Assembly: GCA_021106755.1 (NCBI GenBank)
Contig: JAIOTM010000232.1
Location: forward strand, 1-5,133
Direction of reading: 5' to 3'
Origin: Candidatus Cloacimonadota bacterium
GTDB taxonomy: Bacteria; Cloacimonadota; Cloacimonadia; Cloacimonadales; JAIOQZ01
DNA: 5,133 bases
This document shows, piece after piece, positions 1-5,133 of this stretch. The translations under genes were made by a program, and so were the position numbers. The notes beneath the pieces were generated by a model, which was not told where the DNA came from, did not search any database, and saw only the letters and a program-made list of their open reading frames with translations. The first letter of the stretch is position 1. Each line of letters begins with the position of its first letter.

Positions 1-586
1 CGCGCTTCTTAACAGGCACAAGCTCAATAAGATTGCGGGGACAGGCTGTAACGCAAGCACCGCAAGCAGTACATTTCTCTTTAGAAATAATCCTCATTCC
101 ATTTTCATCAATAGTAAAGGCATCAAACAGGCAGGCTTCAACGCAATCGTTTTGCCAGACGCATCCATAGTTGCAAAGGTTAGGACCCCCCGAAAGTTGA
201 ATTGCTGCCTGACAGGTAGGAATACCATCGTATTCAAAGCGGAAGTAGGTGTTGTTGATGCCACCGCTCTGGCATTTTATCAGGGCAATCTTTTTATCTG
301 CCGTACTGGCTTCCATTCCCATGATTTCAGCTATTTTAGCGACGCACTCATCTCCGCCAGGAGCACATTTGTTAATAGCTTCACCCTCGTTAACGATTGC
401 TTCGGCATATCCACCACAACCGGGGGAACCGCAAGCACCACAGTTCACACCGGGCAGTATCGCTATAATCTTCTCAATTTTCGGGTCAACTTCCACGTGG
501 AATACACGGGAGGCAATCGCCAGAATAAGCCCGAAAACAAGTCCTAAAGCCCCAACGATTATAAAAGGTATATATATAACTTCCAT
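1..586 (-). CDS. rnfB: Rnf complex subunit RnfB (ferredoxin-accepting Fe-S protein), 3' end cut by window edge
   Basis: RnfB is the membrane-anchored, cytoplasmic-facing Fe-S subunit that takes electrons from reduced ferredoxin. The reading frame opens with ATG at 586 and stays open for 195 codons to the window edge, so the C-terminus is missing. Residues about 5-27 form one hydrophobic anchor. The RnfB-type [4Fe-4S] domain follows, with Cys at 49, 52, 57 and 74 in a GVNCGACGSPGC context. Two ferredoxin-type clusters come next: C138, C142, C148, C152 and C172, C175, C178, C182 (the second in CTACGACVTACP). The start is supported by TAAGGCGG just upstream, overlapping the rnfA stop, and by the hydrophobic N-terminus typical of the family. 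rnfA ends 10 bases upstream, so the two are co-transcribed. The first ferredoxin motif is unusual: it reads GCVWQNDC and then ACLFDA, where family members normally have GCLGxGDC and CPFDA. All cysteines are kept. Some anaerobes carry extra ferredoxin domains in RnfB; whether this one does lies outside the window. Confidence 0.96.
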   Translation of the reverse strand, partial: MEVIYIPFIIVGALGLVFGLILAIASRVFHVEVDPKIEKIIAILPGVNCGACGSPGCGGYAEAIVNEGEAINKCAPGGDECVAKIAEIMGMEASTADKKIALIKCQSGGINNTYFRFEYDGIPTCQAAIQLSGGPNLCNYGCVWQNDCVEACLFDAFTIDENGMRIISKEKCTACGACVTACPRNLIELVPVKKR

Positions 587-596
587 CTATTCCGCC

Positions 597-1181
597 TTAC
601 AACTTAAATCCGGAAAAGCCGAGGAATGCCAGAGCCATTATTCCGGCAATGACAAACGCTAAGGGCATACCCCGCATGGATTCCGGCACATCTGCTTCTT
701 CGAGACGTTCCCGCATTCCAGCCATGAGTACCAGTACCAGCGTAAAACCGACTCCAGCGAAAAGACCGTTGAATATGGAGCCGATAAAGGTAAATTTTTC
801 ATCAATATTGAGGATTGAAACACCCAGCACCGCACAGTTGGTTGTAATAAGTGGAAGATAGACGCCAAGTGCTTTGTAAAGCGCAGGAGCGATTTTCTGG
901 ATAACCATTTCCACAAATTGAACTAAGGCAGCGATAGTGAGAATGAATGTAATAGTGCGGAGATAAACATAATCCGGCACTAAGATATAATAGTGAATCA
1001 ACCAGGTGATGGTTGAAGCTAACGTCATCACGAAGATAACCGCCATGCCCATTCCCAGAGCGGAATCCAACTTCTTGGAAACACCCACATAAGGACAAAG
1101 TCCCAGAAACCGGGCTAATACATAATTTTGAACAAAGATAGCCGTTATGGCTAAGGTGAAAACACTACCGGCAAATTCCAT
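597..1181 (-). CDS. rnfA: Rnf complex membrane subunit RnfA
   Basis: RnfA is an integral membrane subunit of the ion-translocating core, paired with its homologue RnfE in inverted topology. The 194-residue product has the usual family length. About six hydrophobic segments are visible, near residues 5-28, 41-65, 72-94, 104-122, 134-155 and 172-192. The signature NYVLARFLGLCPYVGVSKK holds Cys29, and LITTNCAVLG holds Cys116. In solved Rnf and Na+-NQR structures, the matching cysteines of this subunit and its partner hold a [2Fe-2S] cluster inside the membrane. The start at 1181 has a strong ribosome binding site (AAAGGAG) that begins within the TAA stop of rnfE, 10 bases away, which suggests translational coupling. 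The homologous NqrE and RsxA are the alternatives, but the neighbours rnfB and rnfC make RnfA the right name. Confidence 0.97.
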   Translation of the reverse strand: MEFAGSVFTLAITAIFVQNYVLARFLGLCPYVGVSKKLDSALGMGMAVIFVMTLASTITWLIHYYILVPDYVYLRTITFILTIAALVQFVEMVIQKIAPALYKALGVYLPLITTNCAVLGVSILNIDEKFTFIGSIFNGLFAGVGFTLVLVLMAGMRERLEEADVPESMRGMPLAFVIAGIMALAFLGFSGFKL

Positions 1182-1191
1182 TACGACTCCT

Positions 1192-1785
1192 TTATGATTT
1201 TTTCTTGTTCAGAATGTTCAGCAGACCCATTAACAGACCCATAGTAACGAATGCGCCCGGAGCCAGAATTGCCATCAGCATTGGAGAATTACGGTACGAT
1301 TCCCACATTACTGGAGCACCGTAGAGAGTTCCATTGCCAAGTAACTCACGGATGGCAGCAATAAGCACTAATGCGAGAGTAAACCCGACACCCATACCCA
1401 GTCCGTCCATGATGGATTTCCCGACATTGTTCTTGTTCGCAAAAGCTTCCGCTCTGCCCAGAATAATGCAGTTTACAACTATCAGGGGAATAAACAGTCC
1501 CAGACTTTTATGCAGAGCCGGAATATACGCGTGCATTACCATATCAACTATAGTAACGAAAGATGCAATAACCACAATGTAGGCTGGTATCCGCACCTGA
1601 GATGGAATCAGGTTCTTTAAGAGAGAGATGAAGACATTGGACATGAGCAACACAAACGTAGCGGCTCCACCCATTCCAATCGCGTTTTCAATCGAAGTAG
1701 TAACGGCAAGCGTGGGACACAAGCCCAATGCCATAATGAAAACAGGATTTTCTTTAACAATGCCCTTGGTGAATTCTTTCAACAT
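1192..1785 (-). CDS. rnfE: Rnf complex membrane subunit RnfE
   Basis: RnfE is the second half of the RnfA/RnfE membrane pair. The product is 197 residues and almost wholly hydrophobic, with about six membrane segments. The N-terminal stretch ENPVFIMALGLCPTLAVTT is diagnostic for RnfE/NqrD and carries Cys23. LIVVNCIILGRAEAFA carries Cys106, matching Cys116 of RnfA. These are the expected ligands, with those of RnfA, for the intramembrane [2Fe-2S] cluster. The C-terminus ends in a basic NKKKS tail, likely cytoplasmic. The ATG shares one base with the rnfG stop (TAATG). Its ribosome binding site (AGGGGGTGA) lies within the last codons of rnfG, so translation is probably coupled. The internal similarity between RnfE and RnfA reflects an old duplication known for the family. 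Confidence 0.97.
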   Translation of the reverse strand: MLKEFTKGIVKENPVFIMALGLCPTLAVTTSIENAIGMGGAATFVLLMSNVFISLLKNLIPSQVRIPAYIVVIASFVTIVDMVMHAYIPALHKSLGLFIPLIVVNCIILGRAEAFANKNNVGKSIMDGLGMGVGFTLALVLIAAIRELLGNGTLYGAPVMWESYRNSPMLMAILAPGAFVTMGLLMGLLNILNKKKS

Positions 1786-2417
1786 TATTCACCCCCTTTT
1801 GCTGTGACCTTGGCAAGAGTTTTCAAATCGGCATTCAGCGATTCTGTAATCGTCCGGGTAGTAATGGTTGCTCCCGTAATGCTGAGTATGGCTGTTTCTA
1901 TTTCCGATTTGCTCTTGGTAACCTTCATCGCGTCGTAGTTTTTTTTATCGAACTGAGCCATGAAATCTTCGTCCTGACACTTCGCGCCCAGTCCCGGAGT
2001 TTCGGATTGAGATATAACGCGAATTTTATTAATGGTATAGGTTGTGTCCACTCCAACCATTGTTTTAACTATACTGCTGTACCCGCTTTTCGCGGACATA
2101 AATGTATATCCGAGTACTTTCCCCGTATCTTTACCAACAACTTCGTAGTAGAGGAATGTGCTTCCGGTTTTCTCTTCTTTTATCTTGAGAGGATTACATT
2201 TGCCAGCGGGTTTATCTATTGAAACTTCCTTTTTCACGAAATCAAAGTCTTCGGAGAAGTTCAGACCTTCCATTACTTTTTTCCGGGCTTCAATTTCATT
2301 TGCAAGTTTGTTTGCTACAATAATCGGTGCTGTTTTGCTGTTAACAAATGCCAGTATTCCGGCGGCAACACCTGCAATAATCAGTAGCACCAAAGCAAGT
2401 TTGAGGTAATACATCAT
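1785..2417 (-). CDS. rnfG: Rnf complex flavoprotein subunit RnfG (covalent FMN)
   Basis: RnfG carries electrons on the outer side of the membrane through a covalently bound FMN. The 210-residue product has one N-terminal membrane segment (about residues 5-25) and a soluble FMN-binding domain. SETPGLGAK at 138-146 is the conserved ETPGLG element. ITGATITT near 180-187 is the flavinylation site, with Thr184 the expected phosphoester-linked residue; attachment in known systems needs the transferase ApbE, which is not encoded here. Two ATG codons stand in tandem. The first, at 2417, gives the ATGA overlap with the rnfD stop and sits 7 bases after GGGGAGG, so it is preferred; using the second would remove only one Met. 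Cys74 and Cys147 both lie in the extracytoplasmic part, which is not a family hallmark. NqrC is the related alternative, excluded by the operon. Confidence 0.96.
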   Translation of the reverse strand: MMYYLKLALVLLIIAGVAAGILAFVNSKTAPIIVANKLANEIEARKKVMEGLNFSEDFDFVKKEVSIDKPAGKCNPLKIKEEKTGSTFLYYEVVGKDTGKVLGYTFMSAKSGYSSIVKTMVGVDTTYTINKIRVISQSETPGLGAKCQDEDFMAQFDKKNYDAMKVTKSKSEIETAILSITGATITTRTITESLNADLKTLAKVTAKGGE

Positions 2418-3469
2418 TTCTTTACCTCCCCAAATGGTTTAGGAGTTGTAAATCTGTCTATCAGCGGAACCGCGATATTCATAAGCAGAATTGAGTAAGA
2501 GACACCTTCAGGGTATCCGCCAACAAGCCGGATAACCACGGTTAGCACTCCACAACCACAACCAAAAATTAATCTGCCCTTTTTTGTCACCGGCGAGGTG
2601 ACCATATCAGTTGCCATGAAGAAAGCTCCCAGCATAAGACCACCAGCAAGAATATGATATACTGCCAGCATTACTGTGTTGTTGTCTGCTCCGGGAATAC
2701 CTCCGAAAATCAGAATCAAAACAAAGACGGTTCCAATATAGCTGACCGGAATCCGCCACTCGATAATTCTCTTCCATGCGAGATAGGCGGCACCAATCAG
2801 GATAGCGGCGGCGGAAACTTCGCCAATAACTCCACCGATATTTCCCCAGAAGAGGTTTGAGAGAGTTTCACCGCTGGTCATGTGAGTAATAAGTTTATCA
2901 GCCACATCGCGGGAAACCATTGTAGTATCGCGCAACGTTTTGACAACGGCAAGCGGAGTAGCTTCGGTAACAAGAGGAGAAAGCTTGCTCATAGAATTGC
3001 TGATACCACTCATGGTTGCTTCTGCAAGTTTGGGCACTGTGAATCTGCTGGTTGTAAGACTTGGCCACGATGCTACTAAGAACGCACGCCCAAGCAAAGC
3101 TGGATTAAGCGGATTGTGTCCTAATCCGCCAAACACATGCTTACCTATAGCAATCGCGAAAACAGACCCAACTACCGGCAACCACCAGGGTGATGCCACG
3201 TTAAGATTAAAAGCTAACAGGATGCCTGTTACAACCGCACTACCGTCGGCAACAGCGATTGGTTTCTTCCTGAGCTTCTGAATAACTGCTTCGGTTACAA
3301 CCGCGGCGATAACTCCATATATGGTCAGAAACAGCGAATTTATCCCGAAGATAAAAATCGCGGCTGCCATCGCGGGAAGCAGGGCAATAACGACCTGCCA
3401 CATCACATGTGCTACGGAATTACGGTCATGCAGATGAGGAGAGGCTGATACAACATAGCCTTTACTCAT
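2414..3469 (-). CDS. rnfD: Rnf complex membrane flavoprotein subunit RnfD (covalent FMN)
   Basis: RnfD is the large membrane subunit, homologous to NqrB, carrying a covalent FMN and forming part of the ion path. The 351-residue product begins with MSKGYVVSASPHLHDRNSV, a typical RnfD start. Further landmarks are GGLGHNPLNPALLGRAFL (about 114-131), the flavinylation-type motif VTEATPLAV with Thr171 as the likely FMN site, FFMATDMVTSPVTKKG (about 283-298), and GGYPEGVSYSILLMNIAVPLIDRF near the C-terminus. Roughly nine or ten hydrophobic segments can be seen; the long polar stretch at about 135-208 holds the FMN motif and is expected outside the cytoplasm. The start at 3469 follows GGAGG with good spacing. 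rnfC ends 39 bases upstream, the widest gap in the operon, and the last bases overlap the rnfG start as ATGA. GCGCG at 303-307 is a small cysteine-containing variation in a glycine-rich membrane turn. Confidence 0.97.
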   Translation of the reverse strand: MSKGYVVSASPHLHDRNSVAHVMWQVVIALLPAMAAAIFIFGINSLFLTIYGVIAAVVTEAVIQKLRKKPIAVADGSAVVTGILLAFNLNVASPWWLPVVGSVFAIAIGKHVFGGLGHNPLNPALLGRAFLVASWPSLTTSRFTVPKLAEATMSGISNSMSKLSPLVTEATPLAVVKTLRDTTMVSRDVADKLITHMTSGETLSNLFWGNIGGVIGEVSAAAILIGAAYLAWKRIIEWRIPVSYIGTVFVLILIFGGIPGADNNTVMLAVYHILAGGLMLGAFFMATDMVTSPVTKKGRLIFGCGCGVLTVVIRLVGGYPEGVSYSILLMNIAVPLIDRFTTPKPFGEVKK

Positions 3470-3508
3470 ATTTCCTCCATTTCAAAATTTATCATCGCTA
3501 CAAACGTA

Positions 3509-4834
3509 CTATTTGGCAGCATGGCGTTGAGCGGCTATAGTATTTTTACCAATATCGATATATTGAATCAACCTGATATGGGATGGGCAGACATAAGCGC
3601 AACTACCGCATTTCATACAGTCCATTACTCCGGCTTTTTCTGCTCCCGCGAAATTTCCATATTTAACGCTTCTCGCCAAAATACTCGGAACTAAATTCAA
3701 AGGACAAATATCCACGCAACTGGCACAACGGATACAGGTCTGTTCGGCGTCAATCCGGGCTTCTTTGCGGTCGAGCAGTACTACTCCCGAAGAACCTTTT
3801 GCCATGGGAGCTTCTAAAGTGGAGATAGCAAATCCCATCATTGGTCCACCGGAAATAACTTTGCCAATATCTTCTTTTACACCACCCGCGTGTTCAACTA
3901 ACTCACTGAACAATGTACCTATGCGTGCTCTGAAATTCGCTGGCTTCGAAACAATTTTACCGGTAATTGAGATAACCCGTTCTATCAGTGGCTTTTTGTA
4001 GCGAACAGCTTCGTAGGCGGCTATCGCGGTGCCTACGTTCTGCACAACCACACCAATATCCATTGGTAATCCGCCCTTATTAGGCACTTTACGCCTGGTT
4101 GCCGCGTAAATCAGTTGTTTCTCGGCACCTTGCGGGTATCTGATTTTTAGTGCGACTACATTGATGTCTGGCTCTTTTGCTACCAATTCCCGCATTGTTT
4201 TTATAGCGTCAGGCTTGTTAGCTTCGATACCGATATAACCTTTCTTCACGTTTAGAATCTTCATAAAGATTTTAAGTCCGTAAAGGATGTCTAACGGTTG
4301 TTCCATCATCAGCCTGTAATCCGCGGTGAGGTAAGGTTCGCACTCTACGCCATTAAGGATTATAGTGTCGATTGGTTTGTTCTCAGGTGGGGAAAGTTTT
4401 ACATGCGTGGGGAATCCCGCGCCGCCCATTCCGCATATACCAGCTTCGGCAATACGCTTTTTCATTTCCGACGGTTCCAGATTCATCCAATCCTGTTCAT
4501 CGACAAGTTCTACCCACTTGTCTTCGCCATCACCTGTAATCTCTATAGCGGGAAGTATTGCTCCGCTGGGGTGAGGAAAATTCGCGATTTTTGTAACCGT
4601 ACCAGATATACTGGCATGCATAGGTATGGAAACGAATCCACCCGGTTCGCAAATTGGTTGTCCGGTAAACACTTTGTCTCTGAGTTTTACAATAGGTTTG
4701 GAAGGTGCACCGATATGTTGCTGAAGTGGAATAATAACCTTTTCCGGCAGAGGCAGTTTGCTGATGGCTGCATCCTTAGAATATGCTTTGTTATCGTGCG
4801 GATGCACACCGCCCGGGAAGCTTTTGAGTCCCAT
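3509..4834 (-). CDS. rnfC: Rnf complex NADH-binding subunit RnfC
   Basis: RnfC is the peripheral cytoplasmic subunit where NAD+ is reduced (or NADH oxidised). It is related to the FMN/NADH subunit of complex I. The product has 441 residues. FPGGVHP near the N-terminus is a family hallmark. Residues about 60-100 (GGFVSIPMHASISGTV) form a barrel-sandwich or lipoyl-like fold. GMGGAGFPTHVK (135-146) and NGVECEPYLTADYRLM (161-176) are the FMN/NADH-site motifs. A soluble-ligand-binding beta-grasp-like region follows, and two [4Fe-4S] clusters close the protein: C367, C370, C373, C377 and C406, C409, C412, C416. The protein stops soon after the second cluster, so this is the short form without the long repetitive tail of many proteobacterial RnfC. 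The start at 4834 has AAAGGAG five to six bases upstream and matches the family N-terminus. It is the first gene of the operon, behind a non-coding stretch of about 300 bases. Confidence 0.97.
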   Translation of the reverse strand: MGLKSFPGGVHPHDNKAYSKDAAISKLPLPEKVIIPLQQHIGAPSKPIVKLRDKVFTGQPICEPGGFVSIPMHASISGTVTKIANFPHPSGAILPAIEITGDGEDKWVELVDEQDWMNLEPSEMKKRIAEAGICGMGGAGFPTHVKLSPPENKPIDTIILNGVECEPYLTADYRLMMEQPLDILYGLKIFMKILNVKKGYIGIEANKPDAIKTMRELVAKEPDINVVALKIRYPQGAEKQLIYAATRRKVPNKGGLPMDIGVVVQNVGTAIAAYEAVRYKKPLIERVISITGKIVSKPANFRARIGTLFSELVEHAGGVKEDIGKVISGGPMMGFAISTLEAPMAKGSSGVVLLDRKEARIDAEQTCIRCASCVDICPLNLVPSILARSVKYGNFAGAEKAGVMDCMKCGSCAYVCPSHIRLIQYIDIGKNTIAAQRHAAK

Positions 4835-4848
4835 GGTTTCTCCTTTTT
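4835..4848 (-). promoter_or_regulatory. Ribosome binding site of rnfC
   Basis: The minus strand reads AAAAAGGAGAAACC directly before the ATG at 4834. AAGGAG is a strong anti-Shine-Dalgarno match at normal spacing. It fixes the rnfC start, in agreement with the conserved GLKSFPGGVHP N-terminus. Confidence 0.8.
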
Positions 4849-4902
4849 AGAGAATGTTCGGCAAATTCTGCCTGATACACATATTTTTATGAAATTTGAG
4901 TC

Positions 4903-4930
4903 AATATTTTCTCCGCAAATGTTTTGTCAA
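4903..4930 (-). promoter_or_regulatory. Candidate sigma-70-type promoter for the rnf operon
   Basis: On the minus strand TTGACA (4930-4925) is a perfect -35 match, followed after 16 bases by AATATT (4908-4903), a 4-of-6 match to the -10 consensus. Transcription would begin near 4896 and give a leader of about 60 bases before the rnfC ATG. A second TTGACT lies at 4904-4899 but has only weak -10 candidates. Position and orientation fit, but AT-rich DNA yields such matches by chance. Confidence 0.35.
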
Positions 4931-4978
4931 AGTAATTATCACCCCTGCTATCCTCCTCAGTAATTTTCTTGTAAAATG

Positions 4979-4996
4979 ATTCAGACTACTCTGAAT
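4979..4996. repeat. Perfect 7-bp inverted repeat with 4-base spacer upstream of rnfC
   Basis: ATTCAGA CTAC TCTGAAT is a perfect dyad, about 50 bases upstream of the best -35 candidate and about 145 bases from the rnfC start. It is not followed by a clean T-run on either strand and each arm has only two G/C pairs, so a rho-independent terminator is unlikely. It could be a binding site for a dimeric regulator, or chance in AT-rich DNA. It does not match the Rex or FNR consensus as I know them. Confidence 0.35.
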
Positions 4997-5133
4997 ACCA
5001 ACTGTTACAGACGAGGTGAAAAACAACATTAAGCATGAAAAGCAACATATCCAAATCTTCTTGAAAAAAAGGGGAATCCTTGAACTTAAAAAAGAATGTT
5101 GACGCAATACTGTTGCTCTTTTATACTCCACTA

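Larger units (their letters stand above)
4835..5133. other. Non-coding region upstream of rnfC
   Basis: This AT-rich stretch of 299 bases holds no convincing gene on either strand. It contains the rnfC ribosome binding site, a candidate minus-strand promoter (4903-4930), an 18-base dyad (4979-4996) and long A and T runs near 5060-5100. A minus-strand frame of 76 codons (5131-4901) is open, but its product is a Lys/Arg/Cys/Phe-rich jumble without a recognisable domain, and it has no visible ribosome binding site inside the window. No tRNA or riboswitch-like fold was recognised. What lies upstream of 5133 is unknown. Confidence 0.7.

Noticed and set aside
152..547. Plus-strand open frames opposite rnfB (152-547 and 249-662)
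   Set aside because: They lie antisense to rnfB, whose translation carries clear conserved Fe-S motifs. The plus-strand products show no domain.
4899..4904. TTGACTCAA short palindrome as a redox-regulator half-site
   Set aside because: Only four bases per arm with a one-base spacer. It does not fit the FNR (TTGAT-N4-ATCAA) or Rex spacing.
4298..4963. Long plus-strand open frame of 221 codons opposite the rnfC start
   Set aside because: It is a shadow of rnfC. Its product is rich in Phe, Arg, His and Cys without any family motif, while rnfC is certain on the other strand.
5058..5086. Possible weak terminator of an upstream minus-strand gene (AAGG, loop, CCTT, T-run)
   Set aside because: The stem is only about four base pairs and AT-rich, so it cannot be told apart from chance in A/T-run DNA.
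5016..5102. Plus-strand 28-codon frame starting at GTG (VKNNIKHEKQ...)
   Set aside because: Very short, weak start signal, and Lys-rich because the DNA is A-rich. There is no support beyond an open frame.
4901..5131. Open minus-strand frame of 76 codons upstream of rnfC
   Set aside because: The product is rich in Lys, Arg, Cys, Ser and Phe with no recognisable domain. There is no ribosome binding site in view, and the frame runs through the promoter candidate. It is most likely a chance frame in AT-rich intergenic DNA, though a hydrophobic stretch in the middle keeps it from being impossible.

Overview
The window carries one minus-strand operon for the Rnf complex (Rhodobacter nitrogen fixation type; ferredoxin:NAD+ oxidoreductase, ion-translocating). 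In transcription order, right to left, it reads rnfC, rnfD, rnfG, rnfE, rnfA, rnfB. Five genes are complete. rnfB runs off the left edge after 195 codons. All six were identified from family motifs in their translations: two ferredoxin-type cysteine clusters in RnfC, Thr flavinylation motifs in RnfD and RnfG, paired intramembrane cysteines in RnfA and RnfE, and the N-terminal Fe-S domain plus ferredoxin clusters in RnfB. Having both RnfC with ferredoxin clusters and RnfB makes this Rnf rather than the related Na+-NQR.

Layout: 4835-5133 is an AT-rich non-coding stretch with a plausible minus-strand promoter and an 18-bp dyad. rnfC is 4834-3509, followed by a 39-base gap. rnfD (3469-2414) overlaps rnfG (2417-1785) by 4 bases, and rnfG overlaps rnfE (1785-1192) by 1 base. 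rnfA (1181-597) and rnfB (586 to beyond base 1) each follow after 10 bases. Almost every start has a clear purine-rich ribosome binding site, so the set looks like a single, tightly coupled transcription unit. No terminator is seen, and the operon or at least rnfB continues past base 1.

How the parts work together (established for the family): RnfB accepts electrons from reduced ferredoxin. They pass through the [2Fe-2S] cluster held between RnfA and RnfE and the flavins of RnfG and RnfD to RnfC, which reduces NAD+ at an FMN/Fe-S head. The energy released drives Na+ or H+ out of the cell. The reverse direction makes reduced ferredoxin.

Organism: the CDGEAB gene order and the short RnfC, which lacks the long Ala/Lys-rich tail of many proteobacterial RnfC proteins, suggest an anaerobic, probably fermentative bacterium of a non-proteobacterial lineage. 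Base composition is moderate. The phylum cannot be fixed from this sequence. This is a conserved energy-metabolism locus. I see no evidence of a new system, mobile element, CRISPR array or RNA gene. The points most worth a second look are an altered first ferredoxin-type motif in RnfB, two cysteines in the extracytoplasmic part of RnfG, and the dyad upstream of rnfC.
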